Shown here in pieces: positions 42,675-53,006 of a DNA stretch of 64,000 nt. This DNA comes from Sulfurimonas crateris. Its GTDB lineage: Bacteria > Campylobacterota > Campylobacteria > Campylobacterales > Sulfurimonadaceae. The notes below the pieces were generated by a model. It was given only the letters and a program-made list of their open reading frames with translations, made no database searches and had not been told where the DNA came from. The translations under genes were made by a program, and so were the position numbers. Position 1 is the first letter of the stretch, and each line of letters begins with the position of its first letter. The stretch is from NCBI GenBank assembly GCA_945883795.1, contig CAMCYC010000004.1, positions 1-64,000 on the forward strand, given 5' to 3'.

Positions 42675-43913
42675 TTATTGTTTGAGTTGACCAGCCAAAA
42701 ATCCACTGCTAAATGACCATTGTAAATTGTATCCGCCACATGGACCATCAAGGTTCATCACTTCACCGCAAAAATATAAGCCGTTGATAATTTTACTTTG
42801 CATGCTTTTAGGATTTATCTCTTTAAGATTTATTCCACCTCGAGTTATCATCGCCATTTTAAAGCCATCATGTCCTGTGACACTCAGAGGTGTCCAAGCG
42901 AGGAGTTGTATCAGCTTTACTTTATATGTACCGCTAATTTTGCTATAAAGCTCATCAGGATTTATTTCAGCCAATAAACAGATTTCTTGTGCAAGAGCCA
43001 AAGGGAGTAGGGTTGTTACGATTTCTACTGTTTTAGCAAATGGATTTTTTGAAAATTGTTCTTTGATATGTTGGATAATTTGCTCCTCATTCATCCCTTT
43101 TGTAAGATTTAAAAGAAGAGGTACTTCTTTATATTTTTCTAAAAGTGGCGTGACTTCTCTAGCAAAATCTAAAACGACAGGACCTCTGATACCGTTATTT
43201 GTAAATATCAAATCTCCAGTAGCTCGGAGTTTTTTGTGTTTGCTAAGATTAACTCGAAGTTCAACTTTGGATATGGTATCAGCACGGCAGTTTTTTACCC
43301 AATCTTCTTTGACTTTTAGAGGCATCATGGCGGGGTGAAGCTCTGTTACTTTATGACCAAGCTTGCTTGCAAGTGTATATCCATCTCCCTCAGCACCAAG
43401 TACTGGATACCCAAGACCACCCGTAGCAACAATCACATGAGGAGCATGAAAAGTTTGATTTTGTGTTTGAACACCACTGATTTGATTCTCATGATACAAG
43501 AGTTGATTTACTTTTTGGGAGCAAAGAAGTGTGACATCTACTTTGTGAAGTTCCTCTTCAAGTGCGCTAATAATAGTGGCTGAACTATGTGAAGTAGGAA
43601 ATATTCTGTAGCCATCTGGAGCATGTGTTTCTACTCCAATTTGAGTGAAGAAATCTATAAGTGTTTTATGGTTAAATTCATTAAGTGCATCTTGCATAAA
43701 TCTACCATCACGACCAAAACGGCTCATAAAATCTTCGTTTGAGAGCGTATTGGTGAGATTGCAACGACCACCACCAGTTGCTTTTAGTTTTGAAGCAATT
43801 TTGGAAAGTTTTTCTAAAAGAAGCACTTTCCTTCCCATGCGTGCAGAAATAATTGCAGCCATCAAACCAGCAGCACCAGAACCAATAACTATTAAGTCGT
43901 ATTTATTTTTCAT
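42675..43913 (-). CDS. HI0933/YhiN-family flavoprotein
   Basis: The 412-residue FAD protein has a dinucleotide site GSGAAGLMAA (12-21), KLKATGGGRCNLTN near 43, RIFPTSHSS near 103, VIVATGGLGYP near 161, and the C-terminal LDGPCGGYNLQWSFSSG, the signature of the HI0933/YhiN family. These proteins bind FAD, but their reaction is unknown. It is a single gene, convergent with pilT. Confidence 0.9.
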   Translation of the reverse strand: MKNKYDLIVIGSGAAGLMAAIISARMGRKVLLLEKLSKIASKLKATGGGRCNLTNTLSNEDFMSRFGRDGRFMQDALNEFNHKTLIDFFTQIGVETHAPDGYRIFPTSHSSATIISALEEELHKVDVTLLCSQKVNQLLYHENQISGVQTQNQTFHAPHVIVATGGLGYPVLGAEGDGYTLASKLGHKVTELHPAMMPLKVKEDWVKNCRADTISKVELRVNLSKHKKLRATGDLIFTNNGIRGPVVLDFAREVTPLLEKYKEVPLLLNLTKGMNEEQIIQHIKEQFSKNPFAKTVEIVTTLLPLALAQEICLLAEINPDELYSKISGTYKVKLIQLLAWTPLSVTGHDGFKMAMITRGGINLKEINPKSMQSKIINGLYFCGEVMNLDGPCGGYNLQWSFSSGFLAGQLKQ

Positions 43914-43998
43914 ATTGGAATTGTATTATAGCTATTCTAAAACCAATGGTTTGTAATAAACTTATCTATGAAATATTTCAATTTATAGTAATTTAGTC

Positions 43999-44004
43999 TA
44001 TAAT
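43999..44004 (+). promoter_or_regulatory. -10 element of the carbonic anhydrase gene
   Basis: TATAAT lies 28 bases before the ATG, followed by an AAAAGGGGA ribosome binding site, a strong translation signal consistent with abundant expression. Confidence 0.55.
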
Positions 44005-44031
44005 TTAAAACTTACTAAAAAAAGGGGATTT

Positions 44032-44781
44032 ATGAAATTATCTAAAATTGTTATAGGGACTTTATTTATTGCTTCTAGTATATTTGCGAGTGAGCAAGTG
44101 ACTCGTTGGGGTTATACGGGTCATGGTTCACCAGAACATTGGGGGGAGTTAGATACACAAAATGTAATGTGCAAACTTGGTCATAATCAATCACCAATTA
44201 ATATTACAAGAGATGTAGAGGTTGATACGAAGAATTTGGAGCCAATCAATTTTCATTATGTTTCAGAGTCATTAAATGTTGTTGATAATGGACATACAAT
44301 TCAAGTGAATATTAAAGAGGGAAGCACTATTGAAGTGGATAAAAAAGTTTTTGAACTCAAACAGTTCCACTTTCATGCACCAAGTGAAAATGAGATAGAT
44401 TCTAAACAATTTCCATTGGAAGCACATTTGGTTCATATGGCAAAAGATGGTTCATTAGCCGTAGTTGCGATTTTATTTGAAGAGGGGAAAGAAAATCCAC
44501 TTCTGAATAAAGTTTGGGAAAAAATGCCTCATGATGCTGGAGCAGAAGCACCAGTGTCTGTTACAACTCAAGAGATAAATGAATTTTTACCAAAAGATAA
44601 GTCTTATTATAGATTTGATGGTTCGCTCACAACGCCACCATGTAGTGAAGGTGTGCGATGGTTTGTGTTCAAACATTATGATACAGTTTCAAAAGAGCAA
44701 GTAGAACAGTTTTTGCATGTCATGCACCATCCAAATAATAGACCTATTCAAGATATAGGTGCTAGAAAAGTTTTAGATTAG
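44032..44781 (+). CDS. Periplasmic alpha-carbonic anhydrase
   Basis: The 249-residue enzyme has a signal peptide cleaved after about Ser20 (IFAS) and an alpha-type carbonic anhydrase fold: WGYTGHGSPEHWGEL, NQSPINI, zinc ligands His113, His115 (QFHFHAPSE) and His132, and LTTPPCSEGVRWFV. Cys47 and Cys204 match the disulfide of bacterial alpha enzymes. It interconverts carbon dioxide and bicarbonate in the periplasm, helping carbon supply for autotrophy and pH control. It appears to be monocistronic. Confidence 0.95.
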   Translation: MKLSKIVIGTLFIASSIFASEQVTRWGYTGHGSPEHWGELDTQNVMCKLGHNQSPINITRDVEVDTKNLEPINFHYVSESLNVVDNGHTIQVNIKEGSTIEVDKKVFELKQFHFHAPSENEIDSKQFPLEAHLVHMAKDGSLAVVAILFEEGKENPLLNKVWEKMPHDAGAEAPVSVTTQEINEFLPKDKSYYRFDGSLTTPPCSEGVRWFVFKHYDTVSKEQVEQFLHVMHHPNNRPIQDIGARKVLD

Positions 44782-44863
44782 TAGTGAGAAAAGAATCAAT
44801 TTGAATAGAAAAAATTTATAAGCCATCACAATTTAAACATTTTGGAATTTTAAAGTTAAAAAT

Positions 44864-46819
44864 ATGAATGAAATAATTAAATACACAAGTAAAATGAAAC
44901 TGCTTTATGTCGAAGACAATGAAAGTGTAAGAGAATCGCTTCTTAGTATACTTGAAGAATTCTTTGACCAGATAGTTGTAGCAGTAGATGGTCAAGATGG
45001 TTATGAAAAATTCTTAGAGAATAAAATAGATTTAATCCTGACAGATATTAATATGCCTAAACTTAATGGTTTAAAGATGCTAAAAAAGATAAGAGAGATA
45101 GATGAAAATGTTTCTACTTTAATTTTATCAGCTTATGATGAATCTCAATATCTCTTGGAAAGTATTCAACTCAATGTAGAAGCATATTTATTCAAACCAA
45201 TTACTATAGAAGAATTTGCAAGAGCATTAGAGAAAGTCACTCAAAAGATAAAATTACAGCAAGAATTGGCAAATAATTTATCTCTTTTACATCAATATCA
45301 AGAGATAGCTGAGTGTAGTGGAATTGTATCAAAAACAGATTTAGCTGGAAAAATAATCTATGTTAATGATGAATTTTGCAAAATATCAGAATATACACGA
45401 GAAGAGTTGATTGGTAAAAATCATAGCATTGTTAGGCATCCAGATAACCCTTATTATATCTATCAAAATATTTGGAATACAATAAAAACGAAAAAAGAAA
45501 CTTGGAAAGGAACTATTAGAAATTTATCCAAAAATGGAAAAATCTATTATGTTGATTCAACTATAAAACCTATTTTGGACCTTCATGGAAATATTATGGA
45601 ATACATGGCATTTAGACATGATATAACCAATATAATGAGTCCACATAAACAATTAGAAGACTTTTTATATTATACGCCGGAGCCTTTGTTAGTACTTCTT
45701 CAGATAGTTGATTATGATAATTTTGAAAAATTTTATGGTTATTCTCAAATGAGTTATATCGAAAAAAAAATCTCAAAAAAAATATTTGATTTTCTTCCGC
45801 AAGATTGTATATTTAAAAATCTGTATATTCTGGGCAATGGAAAATTTGCTTTTGCAAAAGATATAACAAATTTAAATCTAGAGCATATTATTACAAATGT
45901 AGAAATGGCAATACGCAAGATAAATATTACAAAATTTAAAATAGATGATACTTTTTATGATTTATCCATGAGAGCTAGTCTTGCTCATGGAATGAATGTT
46001 TTTGAAAACTGTATAGTTGGACTACAAAAACTTTGTAAATCTAAAGAAGATTTTATTATAGCAAACCATTTAGCACATAACCAATATAAAGAAGCACAAC
46101 ATAATCTCAATATTTTGGACATGGTAAATACAGCGATAGAGAATTTAAATATCGTTTCTTACTTTCAGCCAATTGTTAATAACAAAACTCAAAAGATTGT
46201 AAAATATGAATCATTAGTAAGACTCATAGATAAAGAAGGGAATGTTTTGGCTCCTTGTTTATTTTTAGATATTTCAAAACAAAGTAAGCTTTATTTTCAG
46301 ATAACAAAAATAGTTTTAAAAAACTCTTTTGAAGCTTTGTATAAAACAGATAAAAGTATCTCTATCAATTTATCTGCTTTGGATATTGAACAAGAAAAGA
46401 TAACTAATACTATTTTTGAGATGTTAGAGGAGTATAGAGCGCATAGTCATAGAATAGTTTTTGAATTACTTGAAGATGAACATGTATCAGATATGAAAAT
46501 GGTAGATAATTTTATTTTTAAAGCAAAACAGTATGATGTAAAAATAGCGATTGATGATTTTGGTGTAGGATATTCAAACTTTGAAAGATTACTTTCATAT
46601 CAACCAGATATACTTAAAATTGATGGTTCGCTTATAAAAAATATTTTGGTAGATAACTACTCTTTTTCAGTTGTAAAAACAATTGTTGCCTTTGCAAAAG
46701 CACAAAATATAGAAATAATTGCTGAATTTGTAGAAAATGAAGATATATATAATATTTTAACTTCTTTAGGTGTCGAGTATTCACAAGGGTATTATTTTGG
46801 TAGACCTGCCGTTTTATAA
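44864..46819 (+). CDS. Response regulator: REC-PAS-degenerate GGDEF-EAL
   Basis: The 651-residue soluble protein has a receiver (about 10-125; Asp near 60 in LTDINMP), a PAS domain (about 150-265), a degenerate cyclase domain (about 280-395) in which GGDEF is replaced by LGNGKFAF, and an EAL domain (about 420-648). The EAL domain has ESL for EAL, INLSAL, FELLEDE, AIDDFGVGYS and KIDGS, so it should still hydrolyse c-di-GMP, while the GGDEF part can be regulatory at most. The kinase that would phosphorylate it is not adjacent. Confidence 0.9.
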   Translation: MNEIIKYTSKMKLLYVEDNESVRESLLSILEEFFDQIVVAVDGQDGYEKFLENKIDLILTDINMPKLNGLKMLKKIREIDENVSTLILSAYDESQYLLESIQLNVEAYLFKPITIEEFARALEKVTQKIKLQQELANNLSLLHQYQEIAECSGIVSKTDLAGKIIYVNDEFCKISEYTREELIGKNHSIVRHPDNPYYIYQNIWNTIKTKKETWKGTIRNLSKNGKIYYVDSTIKPILDLHGNIMEYMAFRHDITNIMSPHKQLEDFLYYTPEPLLVLLQIVDYDNFEKFYGYSQMSYIEKKISKKIFDFLPQDCIFKNLYILGNGKFAFAKDITNLNLEHIITNVEMAIRKINITKFKIDDTFYDLSMRASLAHGMNVFENCIVGLQKLCKSKEDFIIANHLAHNQYKEAQHNLNILDMVNTAIENLNIVSYFQPIVNNKTQKIVKYESLVRLIDKEGNVLAPCLFLDISKQSKLYFQITKIVLKNSFEALYKTDKSISINLSALDIEQEKITNTIFEMLEEYRAHSHRIVFELLEDEHVSDMKMVDNFIFKAKQYDVKIAIDDFGVGYSNFERLLSYQPDILKIDGSLIKNILVDNYSFSVVKTIVAFAKAQNIEIIAEFVENEDIYNILTSLGVEYSQGYYFGRPAVL

Positions 46820-46905
46820 AATTAAAAACTCCTTACCCATACAGTATCTTTTAACCAAAAAATAGATAAAATCGCCATCACTAAAATCCAAAAAGAGTCC
46901 AAACT

Positions 46906-48924
46906 ATGTTTAAACCATTACTAATTGAAATAGGCGTTGAAGAGCTTCCTGCGGTTCCTCTTTTAAAAGAGTTGCAAAATATTGAAAAAAAATACGGGGA
47001 TATTTTAGAAAAATATTCACTTCAAGGGGAGTTTGAATTTTATTACACTCCTCGCCGTTTGGTTATTTGGCACAGAGAATTTAAAACTTCTCAAGATGAT
47101 AGTGTAGAAGAATTTTTTGGTGCTCCTATTGGTGTTGCTTATAAAAATGGTGTGCCAACTCCTGCTGCACTCGGATTTGCCAAAAAATGTGGTGTTACAC
47201 TTGAAGAGATTTCTCAATCGCAAAAAGATGGCAAAGAGGTTCTTTATTATAAAAAAGATGTAAAAGGAAGAGCATCAACTGAGCTTTTGAATGAGATAAT
47301 TGGAGTGTGGATTAAGTCACTTGATTTTGGTAAATCTATGAGATGGGGTTCACTTGAAGAGAGTTTTATCAGACCGATTCGTTGGGTCAATGTGATGCTT
47401 GATGATGTGCTTGTAGATATTGAACTCTTTGGTGTCAAATCGGCTAAAAAAACATTTGTTCACCGTATTAGCAATTTTGACGCTGTCGCAGTGAGTGGTG
47501 CAAAAGATTATTTTGAGACTTTAGAAAAAGGTGGAGTGACACTTTTCCCTGAGCTTCGAGAAAAAAATATTTTATCCCAATTTAGTGTTCTTGAGAGAAC
47601 TCATGCAATTAAAATAGAGATAGATGAAGATTTACTGAGTGAAGTTGTTGCAATTACAGAAAATCCGACAGCACTTTTAGGCACATTTGATGAAAAATTT
47701 TTAAAATTACCACCTGAAGTTATTATCACTTCCATGAAAGAGCATCAAAGATATTTTCCTGTTTTTAAAGATGCAAAACTTGTCAATAAATTTGTAGTTG
47801 TCTCAAATGCACTGACTTTAGATTACTCAAAAGTGATAGAAGGAAATGAGCGAGTGCTTCGTCCCCGTTTGGCAGATGCACTTTTCTTTTGGGAAAATGA
47901 CCTTAAAAAAGGTTTGAGTACAAAAGGGCTTGAAAAAGTTGCATTTTTTAAAGGTCTGGGAACTGTTGGAGATAAAATAGAGCGAGAAAAAAAAGTGGCT
48001 TTTACTCTTTTTGAGATGTATAAAATAGATGCAAACAAAGAAGATTTAGACAGAGCAATCTCTCTTGCAAAAGCTGATTTAATGAGTGAAATGGTTTATG
48101 AATTTACAGAGCTTCAAGGACTTATGGGATATTACTATGCAAAAGAAGCAGGTGAAAGGCTTGAGGTTGCAACAGCGATAAAAGAGCAGTATTTACCTTC
48201 TGGAGAAGATAGTCCGTTACCATCTACACCAATGAGTGCAATAGTTGCCATGAGTATAAAAATTGATACGCTTTTAGCACTTTTTAGTGTAAATCAAATC
48301 CCAACAGGTTCTCGTGACCCATTTGCTCTTCGCCGTGCGGTAAATGGTTTGATTCGTATCACTGAGGAACATCATTTTGCATTTGATATTGTGCAAACTT
48401 TAAAAGAGTTATCTATTGGATATGAAACGATAGATATGCAAAAATTAGAGAGTTTCTTTTTAGAGAGAGTCAAGCAGTATTTCAAAGTAAATCCATCTAT
48501 TGTTGAAGCAGTTTTGGCTTCAGGAGAGCGAGAACTTTTAAATCTTTCAAAGAAGATAAAAGCGTTAAGTACATTGGTAGATTCTGCTGAATTTTCTGAA
48601 ATCTCTTCAACTTTTAAACGGGTTGCAAATATCACAAAAGATATAGATTTACAAGGTGATTTATCAATAGATGAAAATTTATTTGAAGAAAATGCTGAAA
48701 AAATATTATATGTTCAATATACACAGGTAGAAGAAACAGTATATCTTTCTTATGAAGAGGAGCTTGATGCTCTTTTGGGATTAAAACCAGAACTTGATAA
48801 TTTCTTTGCAGATGTAATGGTGAATGCTGAAAATGAAGCTGTCAGAAATAATAGAAAAGCTTTAGTTGCTTCTATTTATAAAAGTATCTTAAAAATTGCA
48901 GATATTAAAGAAGTTACAATATAA
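46906..48924 (+). CDS. glyS: Glycyl-tRNA synthetase beta subunit
   Basis: The 672-residue protein matches bacterial GlyS: the N-terminal LLIEIGVEELPA, FYTPRRL near 47, HRISNF near 185, SMKEHQRYFPVF near 283, ADLMSEMVYEFTELQGLMGYYYA near 385 and a C-terminal tRNA-binding region. With GlyQ (encoded elsewhere) it forms the alpha2beta2 glycyl-tRNA synthetase. It stands alone in this window between two signalling genes. Confidence 0.96.
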   Translation: MFKPLLIEIGVEELPAVPLLKELQNIEKKYGDILEKYSLQGEFEFYYTPRRLVIWHREFKTSQDDSVEEFFGAPIGVAYKNGVPTPAALGFAKKCGVTLEEISQSQKDGKEVLYYKKDVKGRASTELLNEIIGVWIKSLDFGKSMRWGSLEESFIRPIRWVNVMLDDVLVDIELFGVKSAKKTFVHRISNFDAVAVSGAKDYFETLEKGGVTLFPELREKNILSQFSVLERTHAIKIEIDEDLLSEVVAITENPTALLGTFDEKFLKLPPEVIITSMKEHQRYFPVFKDAKLVNKFVVVSNALTLDYSKVIEGNERVLRPRLADALFFWENDLKKGLSTKGLEKVAFFKGLGTVGDKIEREKKVAFTLFEMYKIDANKEDLDRAISLAKADLMSEMVYEFTELQGLMGYYYAKEAGERLEVATAIKEQYLPSGEDSPLPSTPMSAIVAMSIKIDTLLALFSVNQIPTGSRDPFALRRAVNGLIRITEEHHFAFDIVQTLKELSIGYETIDMQKLESFFLERVKQYFKVNPSIVEAVLASGERELLNLSKKIKALSTLVDSAEFSEISSTFKRVANITKDIDLQGDLSIDENLFEENAEKILYVQYTQVEETVYLSYEEELDALLGLKPELDNFFADVMVNAENEAVRNNRKALVASIYKSILKIADIKEVTI

Positions 48925-49028
48925 CGCATAAAGTTAAAAAATTTTAGAAAAAAAAGAAAAAACAATTGATTTTTTGATAATTCTGATAAGATGGCTTTAT
49001 CAAAAACTAAAAAGTTAAGAAGTGATAC

Positions 49029-52000
49029 ATGCAAACTTATAATATTTATTATGATAGTAAAGAACAATTTTATAATTATTTAGAAAAAAATTCTATACAA
49101 GATAATAATAAACTACTTATTCAAATTTTTACTTCTTTATCTGCGAGAGATGCCATAGCGACTCTTTTAGATACGATTACCTCTTTTCTCCCTCAAGCTA
49201 CTATTATTGGTGCAACTACCGATGGTGAGATATGTGAGGGAGAAGTAACTACAGATACAACTGTTATCTCTCTTACCCAATTCCAAGATACACAACTAAA
49301 AGTAGCCATTGTACAAAATTGCTTGAGCAGTGAAGAATATGGAGAAGAAATTGCAAAACAATTATCTGTAGATGATGCCAAAATAATAATTACATTTTCA
49401 GATGGCTTATCCATGGATGGAGAAGAGTATTTAAATGGAATCTATTCTATCAATCACAATATTCTCACAGCAGGTGGGATGGCAGGAGATGGTGGAAACT
49501 TTCTACAAACTTATATTTTCACAAAAGATACTATTATTTCTCAAGGTGCAGTTGGGGTTGCTTTGATAAATCCACAATTGCAAATCCAAACAGATTATAG
49601 TTTCGATTGGTTGTCGATTGGTAAAAGTATGACTATCACTGAAGTAAAAAAGAATCGAGTCTATACGATTGATAATATATCTGCGCATGATATTTATAAA
49701 AAATATTTAGGTGAAGATATTGCAAAAGGGCTTCCCGCTATTGGTATTGAGTATCCTATGATTATTCAAAGAGCTAACGACAATTTAGCAAGAGCTGTTC
49801 TTGCTACACATGAAGATGGTTCGCTCTCTTTTGCAGGTGATTTTAAAGTTGGAGATATTGTAAAAATTGGGTACGGTAATGCTCAAATGATATTGAATCA
49901 TTCAAAAGAGTTAAAATCAAAAATAGAAAAGAAACCGATAGAATCTATTTTTATCTATTCTTGTATGGCAAGAAGAAGATTTATGCCTGATAGAATAGGG
50001 TTGGAAATTATTCCCTTAACTCAAATAGCAAATGTAGCTGGTTTTTTTACTTATGGTGAATTTTTTTCTTTAGAGAGGAAAAATGAACTTTTAAACCAAA
50101 CTATGACCATTTTAGCTTTGAGTGAATCAAAAGAGATACAAAATAGAGAGATAGAACTCGTTCCAAATGTAGCTCTTAATGATTATCAAAAATCGATTAA
50201 AGCGTTATCTCACATTTTGGATGTTACAACGCAAGAGTTAGCACATGAAAATGCTAATCTTCTAAAAATTGCAAAAGAGATACAAGCAAGAGAAGATTCC
50301 CTTAATCTTGCTCAAGAAGTTGGACATTTTGGAAGTTGGGAAATAGATTTAAGAACAAAAAAAACAATTTGGTCGAAACAAAATTATCGAATATATAAAG
50401 AAACCAGCGATGCAGTGTTAACTCTTGAGACTTTTATGCAAAGACTTTTACCAGAAGATAGAGTAAAAGCCATGCAGACTTTAGACAATCTTCGTGATGG
50501 TTGTGTGCATACTGTTGAGCTACGAGCTAAAAGAATGGATGGTGTTATTATTAATATTCTTTTAAATGGAAAACTTCTTTTTGATGTAAATAATAATCCA
50601 TTGAAGATGATAGGAACAACGCTAGATGTTACTCAAGAGGTTCAAACAAAGCTCAAAGAAAGAGAACAATCGCAAATACTTGAACAAATCCATGACTCTG
50701 TTGTTTCCACTGATTTAAATGAAATTATTACTCATTGGAATAATGGGGCTACTTTGATGCATGGTTACACTGCTTTGGAGATGATAGGTCAATCTATTTG
50801 GATACTTTATAGACCAGAAGATACAAGTAAAGTTCAAAGCGTTAAAGAAATTGTATTGAGAAATGGTTTTTATAACCATGAGATAAAAAAAATAAGGAAA
50901 GATGGAACTATTATAGATACAGATGTTTCTCTTTCTCTTTTAAGAGATGAAAATGGTCAAGTGTTTGGTATTACAAGATATTCTCAAGATATTACTCAAA
51001 AGAAAATAGCAGAACAAGAGATATCGGCACAAAATGAGCTGATTTATTTTCAAGATAATTACGATTATTTAACAAAACTACCAAATCGTAATTTATTTAA
51101 TACAACATTAGTGCAGACAATAAAAAATACAGAGAAAAAAAATGGTAGTTTCGTTCTGTTTCTTTTAGACCTTGATAATTTTAAAAATATTAATGATACT
51201 TTTGGGCATGAATATGGGGATGAAGTTTTAAAAATCGTAACAAAGAGATTGCTTTCATGTATACAAGAGCATGGTATTTTTGCGAGATTAGGCGGAGATG
51301 AATTTGCCCTTATTGTAGAAGATATCCTTGATGTAGAAAGAATTTTAAAAATTGCACAAACCATGATTGATAATATGCGAGAAAAAATCACAATACAAGA
51401 ACAAGATTTGTATGTCTCAGTCAGTATTGGTATAAGTTTGTATCCAGAGGATGCAACAACCAAAGATGAGTTATTAAAATTTGCAGATAGTGCCATGTAT
51501 AAAGCTAAAGATGAGGGACGAAATAACTATCAATTTTATGCATCGAGTTTAACAGCAAAAGCATTTGAGAGAGTTGTCTTAGAGAGTAGCATGCGTATTG
51601 CTCTAGTAGAAAATCAGTTCATTGTATATTATCAGCCTCAAACAGATGCAAGAACTGATACTCTTATTGGCATGGAAGCACTTGTAAGATGGAAGCATCC
51701 AACTATTGGTTTAATCTCTCCAGATAAATTTATTCCTCTAGCAGAAGAAACAGGCATGATTATACCTCTTGATAGATATGTGATGAAACAGGCTATGAGT
51801 GATTTTAAAAATTGGTATGATTTGGGTTTAAATCCAGGGATTTTAGCACTTAATTTATCTCTAAAGCAGTTAAAATCTCCAGATTTTTTCAGTTTTTTAG
51901 AAAATATAATTTCAGAAATAGGGTTTAATGTTAAATGGTTAGAACTTGAAATAACAGAAAGCCAAATGATGCAAGACCCTATGAAAACAATTTCTATATT

Positions 52001-52328
52001 AAAAAATATCAGTGCATTAGGAATTGAGATAGCTATTGATGATTTTGGCACAGGCTATTCTTCACTTGCATATTTAAAAAGACTTCCAGTAGATAAACTA
52101 AAAATAGACCAATCTTTTGTGCGAGATTTACCAACTGATGAAGAGGATTGTGCTATCTCTAAAGCGGTAATTGCTTTAGCCAATAGTTTAAATTTACGAA
52201 TTATTGCTGAGGGTGTCGAAACAAAAGAACAAAAAGAATTTTTGGTAGAAAATGGATGCTTTAATATTCAAGGATATTTGTATTCTCGCCCAATTCCTTA
52301 TAACGAGATGACACAATATCTACAATAA
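49029..52328 (+). CDS. FIST-PAS-PAS-GGDEF-EAL c-di-GMP enzyme
   Basis: The 1099-residue soluble protein begins with a FIST sensory domain (N part about 25-225, C part about 230-370; IIGATTDGEI, GGMAGDGG). Then come two PAS domains (about 425-535 and 545-665), a GGDEF domain (about 675-840, LGGDEF near 755) and an EAL domain (about 850-1097, EALVRW near 881, ITESQMM, AIDDFGTGYSSL, KIDQSF, AEGVET). Both catalytic signatures are intact. The cyclase has no RxxD I-site, so no product inhibition is expected. FIST domains are thought to bind small ligands such as amino acids. It lies 104 bases after glyS. Confidence 0.92.
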   Translation: MQTYNIYYDSKEQFYNYLEKNSIQDNNKLLIQIFTSLSARDAIATLLDTITSFLPQATIIGATTDGEICEGEVTTDTTVISLTQFQDTQLKVAIVQNCLSSEEYGEEIAKQLSVDDAKIIITFSDGLSMDGEEYLNGIYSINHNILTAGGMAGDGGNFLQTYIFTKDTIISQGAVGVALINPQLQIQTDYSFDWLSIGKSMTITEVKKNRVYTIDNISAHDIYKKYLGEDIAKGLPAIGIEYPMIIQRANDNLARAVLATHEDGSLSFAGDFKVGDIVKIGYGNAQMILNHSKELKSKIEKKPIESIFIYSCMARRRFMPDRIGLEIIPLTQIANVAGFFTYGEFFSLERKNELLNQTMTILALSESKEIQNREIELVPNVALNDYQKSIKALSHILDVTTQELAHENANLLKIAKEIQAREDSLNLAQEVGHFGSWEIDLRTKKTIWSKQNYRIYKETSDAVLTLETFMQRLLPEDRVKAMQTLDNLRDGCVHTVELRAKRMDGVIINILLNGKLLFDVNNNPLKMIGTTLDVTQEVQTKLKEREQSQILEQIHDSVVSTDLNEIITHWNNGATLMHGYTALEMIGQSIWILYRPEDTSKVQSVKEIVLRNGFYNHEIKKIRKDGTIIDTDVSLSLLRDENGQVFGITRYSQDITQKKIAEQEISAQNELIYFQDNYDYLTKLPNRNLFNTTLVQTIKNTEKKNGSFVLFLLDLDNFKNINDTFGHEYGDEVLKIVTKRLLSCIQEHGIFARLGGDEFALIVEDILDVERILKIAQTMIDNMREKITIQEQDLYVSVSIGISLYPEDATTKDELLKFADSAMYKAKDEGRNNYQFYASSLTAKAFERVVLESSMRIALVENQFIVYYQPQTDARTDTLIGMEALVRWKHPTIGLISPDKFIPLAEETGMIIPLDRYVMKQAMSDFKNWYDLGLNPGILALNLSLKQLKSPDFFSFLENIISEIGFNVKWLELEITESQMMQDPMKTISILKNISALGIEIAIDDFGTGYSSLAYLKRLPVDKLKIDQSFVRDLPTDEEDCAISKAVIALANSLNLRIIAEGVETKEQKEFLVENGCFNIQGYLYSRPIPYNEMTQYLQ

Positions 52329-52496
52329 TAGGAAAAATATTTTGATACATAAGATACAAAAATATACAACTACAAACAGTTTAGTTTTAGTTGAGATTAT
52401 TTCTAGAACTTGCATTAGAGCAAAAAATAATTGGTTCTATTTTAGTTGTCATGAAGATAGCAGATTTGTATAAAAAGGGTAAAATTTAAGTAATTC

Positions 52497-53006
52497 ATGA
52501 GTAACATGCAACTTATGAAAAAACTTTACATAATAAGACACGCCAAATCTAGTTGGAATAAATTAAATTTAGAAGATTTTGATAGACCTTTGAATAAAAG
52601 GGGTAAAAAAGATGCCCCTTTTATGGGTAAAATACTTCTAGAAAAAGGTGTTATTCCTGATGTTATTATCTCGAGTCCTGCAAAAAGAGCAAAACAAACC
52701 TCTATAAGAATTGCAAAAGAATTACGCTTTAAAAAAGTAATTATTTTTGATAAAAAAATATATGAAGCTGGTCCTAGTGTTTTAGAGCAAATTTTGTTCT
52801 CTTTTGATAATATAAATAATACTATTTTATTAGTTGGTCATAATCCAGGATTAAATATTTTAGTGGGAAATCTTGTCCATTTTCACGGAAATATTCCAAC
52901 ATCGGGGATTATTGAACTCTCTTTTGATTGTGAACGCTGGAGTGAGATTAGTCCTAAAAATGCCACTTTAGTTTCATTTGATTACCCCAAACGACATAAT
53001 CTTTAA
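52497..53006 (+). CDS. sixA: SixA-type phosphohistidine phosphatase
   Basis: The 169-residue protein has the histidine phosphatase signature IIRHAKSSW near 12-20 and the second catalytic His in LVGHNPGLN near 121. The lack of other domains and DFDRPLNKRGKKDA match SixA, which removes phosphate from phosphohistidine in signalling or PTS phosphotransfer proteins. Given the many hybrid kinases here, it could act on them. A start at 52515 (MKKLYIIRHAK) is equally possible; neither has a strong binding site. Its stop shares a base with the next start. Confidence 0.85.
   Translation: MSNMQLMKKLYIIRHAKSSWNKLNLEDFDRPLNKRGKKDAPFMGKILLEKGVIPDVIISSPAKRAKQTSIRIAKELRFKKVIIFDKKIYEAGPSVLEQILFSFDNINNTILLVGHNPGLNILVGNLVHFHGNIPTSGIIELSFDCERWSEISPKNATLVSFDYPKRHNL

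Noticed and set aside
51065-52051. Two minus-strand open frames of 137-143 codons inside the FIST-GGDEF-EAL gene
   Set aside because: They are Ser/Ile-rich antisense shadows without ribosome binding sites or family features.
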